Source: Ryuthela nishihirai (taxonomy: Eukaryota; Arthropoda; Arachnida; Araneae; Heptathelidae). Taken from it: a stretch of DNA of 64,000 nt. The position numbers and the translations under genes are program-made. Of the stretch, positions 42,034 to 53,562 are shown piece by piece; positions within the stretch are counted from its first letter, which is position 1; every line of letters starts with the position of its first letter. The notes beneath the pieces were generated by a model, which was not told where the DNA came from, ran no database searches, and was given only the letters and a program-made list of their open reading frames with translations. The stretch spans positions 41,664,901-41,728,900 of the forward strand of contig JAWZYU010000034.1 of the NCBI GenBank assembly GCA_038380435.1. The letters run 5' to 3'.

Positions 42034-43060
42034 AGGGTTCGGTTGTTTTACCTCTGAGCGGCACTTTTTTTTGCACACAGGGCTAAATGACCAAGTCACA
42101 AGGACCCCGAGTGCTCGGAGAAGGTTGGAGAGGTGACCGACTGGAACAGCTGTTGGGAGACAGATGGTAACCTTCTGTCCGGTATGGGTTGTTTCACCTC
42201 TGAGCGGCACTTTTTTTGCACTCAATGGGCTAAATGGCCAAGTCACAAGGACCCCGAGGGCTCAGAGAAGGTTGGAGAGGGGACCCACTGGAACAGCTGT
42301 TGGGAGACAGATGGTAACCTCCTGTCCAGTATCGGTTGATTCACCTCTGAGCGGCACTTTTTTTGCACACAATGGGCTAAATGGCCAAGTCACAAGGACC
42401 CCGAGGGCTCAGATAAGGTTGGAGAGGGGACCCACTGGAGCAGCTGTTGGGAGACAGATGGTAACCTCCTGTCCAGTTTCGGTTGTTTCACCTCTAAGCG
42501 GCACTTTTTTTTGCACACAATGGGCTAAATGGCCAAGTCACAAGGACCCCGAGGGCTCAGATAAGGTTGGAGAGGGGACCCACTGGAGCAGCTGTTGGGA
42601 GACAGATGGTAACCTCCTGTCCAGTATCGGTTGTTTCACCTCTGAGCGGCACTTTTTTTGCACACAATGGGCTAAATGGCCAAATCACAAGGATCCCGAG
42701 GGCTCAGATAAGGTTGGAGAGGGGACCCACTGGATCAGCTGTTGGGAGACAGATGGTAACCTGTCCAGTATCGGTTGTTTCACCTCTGAGCGGCACTTAT
42801 TTTGCACACAATGGGCTAAATGGCCAAGTCACAAGGATCCCGAGGGCTCAGATAAGGTTGGAGAGGGGACCCACTGGAGCAGCTGTTGGGAGACAGATGG
42901 TAACCTCCTGTCCAGTTTCGGTTGTTTCACCTCTGAGCGGCACTTTTTTTGCACACAATGGGCAAAATGGCCAAGTCACAAGGACCCCGACGGTTCAGAG
43001 AAGGTTGGAGAGGGGACCCACTGGACAGCTGTTAGGAGATAGATGGAAATCTCCCGTCAA
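42034..43060. repeat. 147-bp satellite array from SINE1 tail
   Basis: Each of seven units holds tttcacctctgagcggcact, ccgagggctcagataaggtt and gggagacagatggtaacctc. One shared change (agagaag to agataag) in units three to six shows these units copied each other after the array formed. Long frames (292 and 210 codons) are by-products. Confidence 0.92.
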
Positions 43061-43185
43061 GGTCATCCAGTGTGTTTTTAACAAGCACAGCTTTATGGCT
43101 CTCCCGCACACGGGGGCACAACATTACGTTCCATCCGACGGACGGCGGCCGTTCCAAATCCATCGATGTCCCCTGCTGATCGAGA
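42034..43185 (-). mobile_element. SINE1, minus strand, with 147-bp tail array
   Basis: Seven tail modules (42034-43060) precede a body (gctctcccgcacacgggg, cccatccgacggacggcggc-like). The head stops early at cccctgctgatcgagag. Modules are joined at ctcctgtccagtatcggttg, so this unit lacks the last 20 or so bases of the standard 169-bp module. Confidence 0.9.
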
Positions 43186-43724
43186 GCTCCGCGGCATAAA
43201 CTTAGGAAAATTTTCTGCATTCATGTTGCATTTGCCAAATCTTTGGTTCAGAATTTGTATACTTATAACAAATAAAATAATCTCAGATTGTTAATCAGCA
43301 TAATATATCTTCTCTTCGAGCCAGAACACGATATCTTGTTTGAAATTGCCACATAGTTTTGACGATAAAAGATAACAAGAAACTGATACGAAATAGTTAA
43401 ACATGTTAAATCAGCCTTACCTTTCTTATCGTTCATTATCATTCTTAAAGCAACACTGTTAAGGTTAAAAATTACTACTCTTATCAGAACATGTTTAAAA
43501 GCACGTGAATTCAAGGTCGATATTTTTATTCTTATGACTTAATATATTTCATGTGAATTTAGTCTTGCAATGTTGATGACTTTTTTTTTTTCACAAAAAA
43601 CATCATTTTAAAAGTGTTACTTAAAAAATTCCACAGAATTTGAGAGCTTTGTTGCCCATACTACTTGGTGAATGTGCTATTCCTCCTAGCTTCATTAGTT
43701 CAAGTGAAGGGGCAGAGGAGGGTC
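43186..43724. other. No gene recognised
   Basis: AT-rich DNA with no recognised element; a T-run lies at 43581-43590. Confidence 0.4.
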
Positions 43725-44575
43725 GCTCAGTCGATAGCGTCCCAGGCTCGTCATCTGCAGTTCCATGGTTCGAGTCCCAGGCTCGTCATCTGCAGTTCCC
43801 AAGGTGCTAGATTTAGCCTTCATCTGCAGTTCCCAGGTTCGAGTCCCAGGCTCGTCATCTGCAGTTCCCAGGGTGCTAGCCTTAGCCTTCATCTGCAGTT
43901 CTATGGTTCGAGTCCCAGGCTCGTCATCTGCAGTTCCCAGGGTGCTAGTCTTAGCCTTCATCTGCAGTTCCATGGTTCGAGTCCCAGGTTCGTCATCTGC
44001 AGTTCCATGGTTCGAGTCCCAGGCTCGTCATCTGCAGTTCCCAGGGTGCTAGCCTTAGCCTTCATCTGCAGTTCTATGGTTCGAGTCCCAGGCTCGTCAT
44101 CTGCAGTTCCCAGGGTGCTAGCCTTAGCCTTCATCTGCAGTTCTATGGTTCGAGTCCCAGGCTCGTCATCTGCAGTTCCCAGGGTGCTAGCCTTAGCCTT
44201 CATCTGCAGTTCCATGGTTCGAGTCCCAGGCTCGTCATCTGCAGTTCCCAGGATCGAGTCCCAGGCTCGTCATCTGCAGTTCCCAGGGTGCTAGTCTTAG
44301 CCTTCATCTGCAGTTCCATCGTTCGAGTCCCAGGCTCGTCATCTGCAGTTCCCAGGGTGCTAGTCTTAGCCTTCATCTGCAGTTCCATGGTTCGAGTCCC
44401 AGGCTCGTCATCTGCAGTTCCCAGGGTGCTAGTCTTAGCCTTCATCTGCAGTTCCATCGTTCGAGTCCCAGGCTCGTCATCTGCAGTTCCCAGGGTGCTA
44501 GTCTTAGCCTTCATCTGCAGTTCCATGGTTCGAGTCCCAGGCTCGTCATCTGCAGTTCCCAGGTTCGAGTCCCAC
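43725..44575. repeat. 69-bp array grown from the SINE1 head, carrying B-boxes
   Basis: About 12 units hold ggttcgagtcccaggctcgt, then catctgcagttcccagggtg, then ctagtcttagccttcatctg. The array begins inside a SINE1 head (ggtcgctcagtcgatagcgt) and re-enters it at the B-box. Most units contain the pol III B-box ggttcgagtccc or cgttcgagtccc. Open frames on both strands (up to 209 codons) result from the 23-codon period. Confidence 0.93.
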
Positions 44576-44885
44576 CCGTGCCAGCGTTGAGGTTTACCCC
44601 GCCCAGCCCTCGGTCAGTAGGGGATACCAGTAGGCTTCGAAAAACCTCCGTCCGTCGGATGACAGGTGAAGCCTTCGCCCAGTACACGATAACGAACACC
44701 CTTGAGGGCTTTGATACGCGTACTGGTTATGGCTCTCCAGTAAGTGGGGCGATGAATTTACGTCTCATCTGACAGACGGCGGCCTTTTCAAGCCCATCGG
44801 CATCCCCTACTAACCGAGGGTAGAATGAGTTTTGTTGAGAAGGAACACGCTGGATGGCTTTGATGGCATACTTCCATCTCTCTTC
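44576..44885 (+). mobile_element. SINE1 body following the 69-bp array
   Basis: Diverged body (gtgccagcgttgaggttta, cggtcagtaggggatacc, gtccgtcggatgacaggtg). A local inverted piece follows (44750-44815, tctgacagacggcggccttt), so this copy is rearranged. Confidence 0.65.
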
Positions 44886-44887
44886 TA

Positions 44888-45262
44888 AGTAGGGGACACC
44901 GATGGGCTTGGAAAGGCCGCCGTCCGTCGGATGGGACGTTAAGCCGTGGTCCCGTGTGAGGGAGAGCATTACCCTGTGCACGTTAAAGAACACGCTGGAT
45001 GGCCTTGACGGGAGGCTACCATCTGTCTCCCAACAGCTGTTCCAGTGGGTCCCTTCCCCCAACCTTCTCTGAGCCTTCGGGGTCCATGTGACCTGGCCAT
45101 TTAGCCCATGGTGTGCAAAAAAGTGCCGCTCAGAGGTAGAACAACCCAACGTTAAAGAACACGCTGGATGGCCTTGACGGGAGGTTACCATCTGTCTCCC
45201 AACAGCTGTTCCAGTGGGTCCCCTCCCCCAACTTTCTCTGAGCGTTAGGGGTCCATGTGACC
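44888..45262 (+). mobile_element. SINE1, 5'-truncated, two tails, in inverted pair
   Basis: It starts taggggacaccgatgggctt and has two tail modules joined at aacccaacgttaaagaac. It breaks at catgtgaccctactgaccgt, where reverse-oriented head sequence begins. Confidence 0.85.
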
Positions 45263-45622
45263 CTACTGACCGTGGGCAGTGCGGGGAATTTTTGCGGAGA
45301 TAAATCTCAACGCTGACCCAGCTGGTGGGGAAGGGGACCCACTGGAACAGCTGTTGCGAGACAGATGGTAGCCTCCCGTCAAGGCCATCCAGCGTGTTCT
45401 CGAACGTGCACAGGGTATGGTTCTCCTGCACACGCAGACACGGCTTAACGTCCCATCCGATGGAGGCGGCTTTTCCAATCCCATCGGTGTCCCCTACTGA
45501 CCGTGGGCAGGGCGAGGAGTTTTGCGGAGATAAGTCTCAACGCTGACCCAGCTGGGACTCGAACTTGGGAACTGTAGATTACGAGCCTTACACGCTACCG
45601 ACTGAGCCACCCCCGCCCCAAC
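45263..45622 (-). mobile_element. SINE1, minus strand, with a duplicated head piece
   Basis: A head segment (45263-45324, ctactgaccgtgggcagtgc to gacccagctgg) is followed by tail, body and full head (45325-45622, ending gagccacccccgcccc). The first piece suggests a second truncated copy or template jump. Confidence 0.8.
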
Positions 45623-45635
45623 CCAACATAGATTC

Positions 45636-45935
45636 AGTCCCAACCCTCCAGAAACTAAGGGAACGCTCATGAACTAAAAATTATATTCAAATTCCCAAAT
45701 ATTTTCTATGAAAATTACTCAGTTTGTAAATGATCGCAGTAAATCAGTACTGGACGAAACTGATGAATGGAATGTGTTTTGAAGGCATCATAAATCAATT
45801 GCGTTATCAAAAGTCATCATTGATTAAATCGGATGCTGAACCAACACAGATAAGATGAAGAAGATTTCTGAAATGGGAAACGTTTTCAGCACGTGATTTC
45901 GGTCAAAGTCTTTCGATGTTTCCTATTGTATGTGT
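45636..45935. mobile_element. Possible Tc1-like (CAGTGGTTTCC family) end remnant
   Basis: ctccagaaactaagggaacg and ctcatgaactaaaaattata resemble the family end at 38185-39000 (ccataaattaaggaaaactc, ataaaaattattat). The rest does not match clearly. Confidence 0.45.
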
Positions 45936-47905
45936 TCCCCGCCCTGCCCACGGTCAGTAGGGGACACCGATGGGCTTGAAAAGGCCGCCGTCCGTCGGAT
46001 GGGACGTTAAGCCGTGGCTCCGTGTGTGGGAGAGCCATACCCTGTGCACGTTAAAGAACACGCTGGATGGCCTTGACGGGAGGCTACCATCTGTCTCCCA
46101 ACAGCTGTTCCAGTGGGTCCCTTCCCCAAACCTTCTCTGAGCCTTTGTGGTCCTTGTGACCTGGACATTTAGACCATGATGTGCAAAAAAGTGCCGCTCA
46201 GAGGTAAAACAACCCAACGTTAAAGAACACGCTGGATGGCCTTGACGGGAGGCTACCATCTGTCTCCCAACAGCTGTTCCAGTGGGTCCCTTCCCCAAAC
46301 CTTCTCTGAGCCTTTGTGGTCCTTGTGACCTGGACATTTAGACCATGATGTGCAAAAAAGTGCCGCTCAGAGGTAAAACAACCCAACGTTAAAGAACACG
46401 CTGGATGGCCTTGACGGGAGGCTACCATCTGCCTCCCAACAGCTGTTCCAGTGGGTCCCTTCCCCAAACCTTCTCTGAGCCTTTGTGGTCCTTGTGACCT
46501 GGACATTTAGACCATGATGTGCAAAAAAGTGCCGCTCAGAGGTAAAACAACCCAACGTTAAAGAACACGCTGGATGGCCTTGACGGGAGGCTACCATCTG
46601 TCTCCCAACAGCTGTTCCAGTGGGTCCCTTCCCCAAACCTTCTCTGAGCCTTTGTGGTCCTTGTGACCTGGCCATTTAGACCATGATGTGCAAAAAAGTG
46701 CCGCTCAGAGGTAAAACAACCCAACGTTAAAGAACACGCTGGATGGCCTTGACGGGAGGCTACCATCTGTCTCCCAACAGCTGTTCCAGTGGGTCCCTTC
46801 CCCAAACCTTCTCTGAGCCTTTGTGGTCCTTGTGACCTGGACATTTAGACCATGATGTGCAAAAAAGTGCCGCTCAGAGGTAAAACAACCCAACGTTAAA
46901 GAACACGCTGGATGGTCTTGACGGGAGGCTACCATCTGTCTCCCAACAGCTGTTCCAGTGGGTCCCTTCCCCAAACCTTCTCTGAGCCTTTGTGGTCCTT
47001 GTGACCTGGACATTTAGACCATGATGTGCAAAAAAGTGCCGCTCAGAGGTAAAACAACCCAACGTTAAAGAACACGCTGGATGGCCTTGACGGGAGGTTA
47101 CCATCTGTCTCCCAACAGCTGTTCCAGTGGGTCCCTTCCCCAAACCTTCTCTGAGCCTTTGTGGTCCTTGTGACCTGGACATTTAGACCATGATGTGCAA
47201 AAAAGTGCCGCTCAGAGGTAAAACAACCCAACGTTAAAGAACACGCTGGATGGCCTTGACGGGAGGCTACCATCTGTCTCCCAACAGCTGTTCCAGTGGG
47301 TCCCTTCCCCAAACCTTCTCTGAGCCTTTGTGGTCCTTGTGACCTGGACATTTAGACCATGATGTGCAAAAAAGTGCCGCTCAGAGGTAAAACAACCCAA
47401 CGTTAAAGAACACGCTGGATGGCCTTGACGGGAGGCTACCATCTGTCTCCCAACAGCTGTTCCAGTGGGTCCCTTCCCCAAACCTTCTCTGAGCCTTTGT
47501 GGTCCTTGTGACCTGGACATTTAGACCATGATGTGCAAAAAAGTGCCGCTCAGAGGTAAAACAACCCAACGTTAAAGAACACGCTGGATGGCCTTGACGG
47601 GAGGCTACCATCTGTCTCCCAACAGCTGTTCCAGTGGGTCCCCTCCCCCAACCTTCTCTGAGCCTTCGGGTCCACGTGACCTGGCCATTTAGCCCATGGT
47701 GTGCAAAAAAGTGCCGCTCTGAGGTAAAACATCCCAACGTTAAAGAACACGCTGGATGGCCTTGACGGGAGGCTACCATCTGTCTCCTAACAGCTGTTCC
47801 AGTGGGTCCCCTCCCACAACCTTCTCTGAGCCTTCGGGGTCCATGTGACCTGGCCATTTAGCCCATGGTGTGCAAAAAAGTGCTTTTCAGAGGTAAAACA
47901 ATCCA
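45936..47905 (+). mobile_element. SINE1, 5'-truncated, eleven 169-bp tail modules
   Basis: A body starting ccccgccctgcccacggtc is followed by eleven modules starting near 46050 and repeating every 169 bp to 47740. The first nine share private changes (cctttgtggtcc for ccttcggggtcc; acatttagaccatgatg), while the last two have the standard form. So nine modules spread from one variant unit. Confidence 0.94.
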
Positions 47906-48231
47906 ATCCTATCGTATGTTTTTATTTTTATATTTGTACAAATTTAAATGCAATTTTATCAAACGTAACAACGATAGATTTATATTTTCTCAAACAATTT
48001 GCGATGCGCTGGCATACCTTATTTGTTCAAGAATCAACAAGCTCTGTTCAATTTTATTTATTTCTCTAAATAAAGTGGAGCACGTCTGGAAAGGGAACGA
48101 TTCGTTCAGGAATTTACAATTTGTTCACCACCTTAATAACCGTTAACTGTGGGACAGAGATTAAAAATATTATCAGTTCTGTGACACTCAAAAATATAAA
48201 TGGTGAAGATGCTGCACCACACTAGCTTGTA
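47906..48231. other. No gene recognised
   Basis: AT-rich spacer between two SINE1 clusters. Confidence 0.4.
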
Positions 48232-48382
48232 ATATGCAGTTCCCAGGTTCGAGTCCCAGCTGGGTCAGCGTTGATATTTATTTCCGCGAAACTCACCGCC
48301 CTGCCCACGGTCAGTCGTCGACACCGATGGGTTGGAAAGGCCGCCGTCCGTCGGATGGGACGTTAAGCCGTGGCTCTGTGTA
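48232..48382 (+). mobile_element. SINE1 head and body, cut by a minus-strand SINE1
   Basis: It starts near gcagttcccaggttcgagtc (B-box present, A-box lost) and stops at gtggctctgtgtatgg, where gttgggttgttttaac begins in reverse orientation. Confidence 0.85.
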
Positions 48383-48383
48383 T

Positions 48384-49118
48384 GGGTTGGGTTGTTTTAA
48401 CTCTGAGCGGCACTTTTTTGCACACCATGGGCTAAATGGCCAGGTCACATGGACCCCGAAGGCTCAGAGAAAGTTGGGGGAGTTGACCCACTGGAACAGC
48501 TGTTGGGAGACAGATGGTAGCCTCCTGTCAAGGCCATCCAGCGTGTTCTCTAACGTTGGGTTGTTTTACCTCTGAGCGGCACTTTTTTTGCACACCATGG
48601 GCTAAATGGCCAGGTCACATGGACCCCGAAGGCTCAGAGAAGGTTAGGGGAGTGGACCCACTGGAACAGCTGTTGGGAAACAGATGGTAGCCTCCCGTCA
48701 AGGCCATCCAGCGTGTTCTTTAACTTGGGTTGTTTCACCTCTGAACGGCACTTTTTTGCACACCGGCTAAATGGCCAGGTCACATGGACCCCGAAGGCTC
48801 AGAGAAGGTTGGGGGAGGGGACCCACTGGAACAGCTGTTGGGAGACAGATGGTAGCCTCCCGTCAAGGCCATCCAGCGTGTTCTTTAACGTGCACAGGGT
48901 TTGACTCTCCCGCTCACGGGGCCACGGTTTAACGTCCAATACGATGGACTGCGGCCTTTCCAAGCCCATTGGTCTATCCCTACTGATCCTATTGACCGTG
49001 GGGAGGGCGGGGATTTTGCGGAGATAAATCTCAACGCTGACCCAGCTGGGACTGGAACCTGGGAGCTGCGGATTACGAGCCTGGCGCGCTACCGACTGAG
49101 CCCCCCCCCCCCCCCCCC
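48384..49118 (-). mobile_element. SINE1, minus strand, three tail modules
   Basis: Three tails (joined at gttctctaacgttgggttg and gttctttaacttgggttg) precede body and head, which ends ctgagc followed by about 20 C. A CCA microsatellite follows (49121-49141). Confidence 0.9.
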
Positions 49119-49141
49119 CCCACCACCACCACCACCACCAC

Positions 49142-49455
49142 CCAGCTGGGTCAGCGTTGAAATTTATCTTCGCAAAACTTCGGTCAGTAGGGGACACCGA
49201 AGGGAATGGAAAAGTCGCCGTCCGTCGGATGGGACGTTAAGCCGTGACACCGTGTGCGGGAGAGCCATACCCTGTGCATGTTAAAGAACACGCTGGAAAG
49301 CCTTGCTTGAAAGGAGGCTGCCATCTCTTTCCTATAACAGCTGTCCAGTGCGTCCCCTCCTCCAACCTTCTCGGGGATCCTTGTGACCTGCTGTGTCTGA
49401 GGGTCCAATAGTTCCTTTGTGTGCGAAAAAAGTCCCGCTCAGAGGTAAACCAAAC
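49142..49455 (+). mobile_element. SINE1, 5'-truncated, diverged
   Basis: It begins cagctgggtcagcgttgaaa directly after the CCA repeat, keeps tcagtaggggacaccga and gatgggacgttaagccgtg, and ends cccgctcagaggtaaacc. Confidence 0.8.
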
Positions 49456-49689
49456 ACGCATACGTGGCCACGGCCATGTAACTATGACCAATCTAAAATA
49501 AAATACTGACACTTAATAAGATTCTCACCTTATATTCAATAGGAAGAAGGTTTTCCGCAATTTTTCTTCTCAGACCTCTTTCAGGGAAACAAATTCTCAG
49601 TTCTGCCCCACACAGCAGAGACTAGTTTCAGCCATTTCTCTGGTTTTTGACGTTCTTAAGCAACCTATGTGTAAAAGCCACATTATTTA

Positions 49690-50515
49690 AGTTATGCACT
49701 ATTTTTTAAGGTCCACACTATGCACTGTTTAAGATCCACACTATTTTAAAATTATGCACTATTTAAGGTCCAGACTATTTTAAAATTATGCACTATGTTT
49801 AAGGTCCACACTATTTTAAAATTATGCACTATGTTTAAGGTCCACACTATTTTAAAATTATGCACTATGTTTAAGGTCCACACTATTTTTGAATTATTCA
49901 CTATGTTTAAGGTCCACACTATTTTTAAATTATGCACTATGTTTAAGGTCCACACTATTTTTGAATTATTCACTATGTTTAAGGTCCACACTATTTTAAA
50001 ATTATGCACTATGTTTAAGGTCCACACTATTTTTAAATTAGGCACTGTTTAAGGTCCACACTATTTTTAAATTATTCACTATGTTTAAGGTCCACACTAT
50101 TTTTAAATTATGCACTATGTTTAAGGTCCACACTATTTTTAAATTATGCACTATGTTTAAGGTCCACACTATTTTAAAATTATGCACTGTTTAAGTTTCA
50201 CACTATTTTAAAATTATGCTCTGTTTAAGGTCCACGCTATTTTAAAATTATGCACTATTTAAGGTCCAGACTATTTTAAAATTATGCACTATGTTTAAGG
50301 TCCACACTATTTTAAAATTATGCACTATGTTTAAGGTCTACACTATTTTAAAATTCTGCACTGTTTAAGTTTCACGCTATTTTAAAATTATGCACTGTTT
50401 AAGGTCCACACTATTTTAAAATTATGCACTATGTTTAAGGTCCACTCTATTTTAAAATTATGCACTGTTTTCAAGTTCACTCCATTTCAGTCATGCACTA
50501 TTGAAGGTCCACACT
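49690..50515. repeat. 36-bp AT-rich tandem array
   Basis: About 23 copies are present of a unit with ggtccacactattttaaaat and tatgcactatgtttaa, with some 32-bp variants (gcactgtttaa). No link to the known elements is seen. Periodic frames on both strands (12 residues) are artefacts. Confidence 0.92.
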
Positions 50516-51170
50516 AGTTCGGTTAAAAATCAAACAACATTTACTGTAAGTAAGCATCCCTGCACCTACTGTAATAGAGCATGTGAGATATAAAATTGAT
50601 GAACTGTGAAATCTTAAACTATCCTCTTTTCAGGAGACAACCACCACGCCGATAATCAGAAGTTGACTGAAAACTGTTCACGTCCTTTCTCTAAAAAACC
50701 ACAAGATTTCGGCATATCTTTGTTCGCACCTACACGAAAAACAATTGAATTCGTTACAAACAATTCTGAGCAAATGTATCTGCTGTTTGAATGTTTGTCT
50801 TAAACAACGATCTGCCCCAAATCATTCTCAAGAGTTTGTACGACATCCAAAAAGACATTTTGATTTGCTCTTTACCCTGAAATGCCAAAAGCATCCTCTT
50901 GAGAGAAAGATTTAATATACAACAGCTGCTGGAAACGTTGTTCCACCGTCAAATATAACACCTGCTGTAGAGCGATACGTGTGAAGTCAAAGGCCGAAGC
51001 AGAAGAGTTTGGAAGATCCCTTCACGGGGCACCGGTGTATTGTGAGACAAGGAACAGAGGTGTTTATTTTGAGAAGTGAATGTTTATGTTAGTGTCGAAG
51101 AAGAAACAATAGATTCGCAGAAAGTCGCCTCCAGGAATGGCTAGTTGTCTTGGTAGGATATCGGTTGGGA
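50516..51170. other. No gene recognised
   Basis: Mixed-composition DNA with no clear exon or element. It may be unique host sequence. Confidence 0.4.
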
Positions 51171-51171
51171 T

Positions 51172-51622
51172 GATTTACCTCTGAACGGCACTTTTTTGTA
51201 CACAATGGGCTAAATGACCAGGTCACATGGACTCAGAAGGCTCAGAGAAGGTTGGGGGAGGGGACCCACTGGAACAGCTGTTGGGAGACAGATGGTAGCC
51301 TCCCGTCAAGGCCATCCAGCGTGTTCTTTAACGTTGGGTTGTTTTACCTCTGAGCTTCACTTTTTTGCACACCATGGGCTAAATGGCCAGGTCACATGGA
51401 CCCCGAAGGCTCAGAGAAGGTTGGGGGAGGGGATCCAATGGAACAGCTGTTAGGAGACAGATGGTAGCCTCCCGTCAAGGCCATCCAGCGTGTTCTTTAA
51501 CGTGCAAGGGGTATGGCTCTCCCACACACGGAGCCACGGCTTAACGCCCCATCCGACGAACGACGGCATTTCCAAGCCCATCGGTGTCCCGTACTGACCG
51601 TGGGCAGGGTGGGGAATCTTGT
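51172..51622 (-). mobile_element. SINE1, minus strand, two tail modules, head missing
   Basis: Two tails are joined at gttctttaacgttgggttg, then the body follows to gtgggcagggtggggaatctt, where it stops before the tRNA head. Confidence 0.9.
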
Positions 51623-51904
51623 AAACCCTAGTTCTTTCAAAAATTCCCTCCTTGCTCTCGTTCAGAAACGCTAGTTCTTTCTTTACATAATTGGCCTACA
51701 TAATATTCTAAGAAGTCACTTCTTAGAATACTTTTAATCTTTTCTAGTGTCATTTTTATTAAATGCATTTGTTACAAAAAAAAATGGCAATTCTTGGCCA
51801 CATTTTTATTTGTTTGTAGTCTGTAGACATCGAACTTTTTTGTTTACAGGGATATATTAAAAATTCTTTTTGGGTTGGATAGGTGATGATGAAATATATG
51901 TTTT

Positions 51905-52280
51905 GGATTGGGTTGTTTTACCTCTGAGCTGCATTTTTTTGCACACCATGGGCTAAATGGCCAGGTCACATGGACCCCGAAGGCTTAGAGAAGGTTGGGG
52001 GAGGGGACCCACTGGAACAGCTGTTGGGAGACAGATGGTAGTCTCCCGTCAAGGCCATCCAGCGTGTTTTTTAACATGGCTCTCCCGCACACGGGGCCAC
52101 GGCTTAACGTCCCATCCGACGGTCGGCGACCTTTCCAAGCCCATCGGTGTCCCCTACTGACCGTGGGCAGGGCGGGGAATTTTGCGGAGATAAATCTCAA
52201 CGCTGACTAGCTGAGACTCGAACCTGGGAACTGCAGATTACGAGCCTGGCGCGTTACCGACTGAGCCACCCCCGCCCCCA
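51905..52280 (-). mobile_element. SINE1, minus strand, full length
   Basis: It runs from ttgggttgttttacctctg to ctgagccacccccgccccc. A short deletion removes the gtgcacagggt region (ttttttaacatggctctcc). Confidence 0.9.
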
Positions 52281-52874
52281 TGGAATATATCGATATGCAC
52301 TTTCCGAATCTCTTTAAAGCTATAATTACGCCCTCTAGCGGTGGAAAATTTTGAAAATTCTAAACGAATATTGCAAACGAAGTATTTATGCTAGAAATTT
52401 GAAATTTTGGTGGCGGAATGTGAAGGTCACGGAGCTTTCATTGTCAACAATAAGTTGACTCCTTAGACCCAGAGTGGGTGGGAAAACACATTTTTAATTT
52501 TAGCAGATAAATGTATTTAGAGATAAATGAAAAAAATCTTTCTATGGTTAGATAGGAATTAATAAAATGTTATGATTCGCATTTTCGGAATCTTTCAGAC
52601 ACTATAATTGCGCCCTCTAACGGTGAAAAAGAAAATTAAAAAATCTCAACGAATATTGCAACGATGTATTAATGATAGATATGTGAAATTTTGGTGGTTT
52701 CATTGGAAACAATGAAACTGATAATTAGAAAAATCTTTTTTTTAATTGATTGGTACTAATGAAATATATTTCGCATTTTTCAAACACTTAATAGTTTTAA
52801 TATGTATACTAGCTTTACAGATAACTGAAGTGATGAAACAGCAGGGCTATTTTAAAGTTTTACAAATAATATGT

Positions 52875-53351
52875 GATTTATCTCCGCAAAATTCCCCGCC
52901 CTGCCCACGGTCAGTAGGGGACACCGATGGGCTTGGAAAGGCCGCCGTCCGTCGGATGGGACGTTAAGCCGTGGCTCCGTGTGGTGGGAGAGCCATACCC
53001 TGTGCACGTTAAAGAACACGCTGGATGGCCTTGACGGGAGGCTACGATGTGTCTCCCAACAGATGTTCCAGTGGGTCCCCTCCCCCAACCTTCTCTGAGT
53101 CTTCGGGGTCCATGTGACCTGGCCATTTAGCCCATGGTGTGCAAAAAAACTGCCGCTCAGAGGTAAAACAACCCAACGTTAAAGAACACGCTGGATGGCC
53201 TTAACGGGAGGCTACCATCTGTCTCCCAACAGCTGTTCCAGTGGGTCCCCTCCCCCAACCTTCTCTGAGCCTTCGGGGTCCATGTCACCTGGCCATTTAG
53301 CCCACGGTGTGCAAAAAAAGTGCCTCTCAGAGGTAAAACAACCCAACAACA
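52875..53351 (+). mobile_element. SINE1, 5'-truncated, two tail modules
   Basis: It starts gatttatctccgcaaaattc. The duplication acaaataatatgt lies at 52862-52874 and 53352-53364. The module junction is aacccaacgttaaagaac. Confidence 0.92.
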
Positions 53352-53562
53352 ACAAATAATATGTATAGAATGAAAATTTGAAAACTTAGTAATAGTTTTT
53401 AAGAGATATTCCCCTGACAGCAATAATCTACCCACTTTTATGAGAGAGGTGTGGGAAATGCAACTTTTTAGATTTAAGAATTAAAAGTCGAATACTTTTA
53501 TGTTGTATAACTACTAATGAAATACCATTTGCATTTTTCCCATCATCCTCTAGCTAAAATTG

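Larger units (their letters stand above)
51820..53560. repeat. Repeat family X, second locus, with two SINE1 inserts
   Basis: Outside the SINE1 copies at 51905-52280 and 52875-53351, the sequence repeats the landmarks of 13735-14592: gtctgtagacatcgaac, gccctctagcggtggaaaa, gaatattgcaaacga, tttgaaattttggtgg. About three imperfect 230-300-bp blocks are seen. Confidence 0.6.

Noticed and set aside
42164..43199. 292- and 210-codon plus-strand frames
   Set aside because: They read through the 147-bp SINE1-tail array in two different frames, which a real gene would not do.
43665..44590. 209-codon frame and several antisense frames of 23-residue repeats
   Set aside because: They arise from the 69-bp B-box array on both strands at once.
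48901..49284. Proline-rich protein from the C/CCA run
   Set aside because: The run is a homopolymer and microsatellite at the edge of SINE1 copies.
49752..50052. Paired 97- and 85-codon frames on opposite strands
   Set aside because: Both are explained by the 36-bp AT-rich array.
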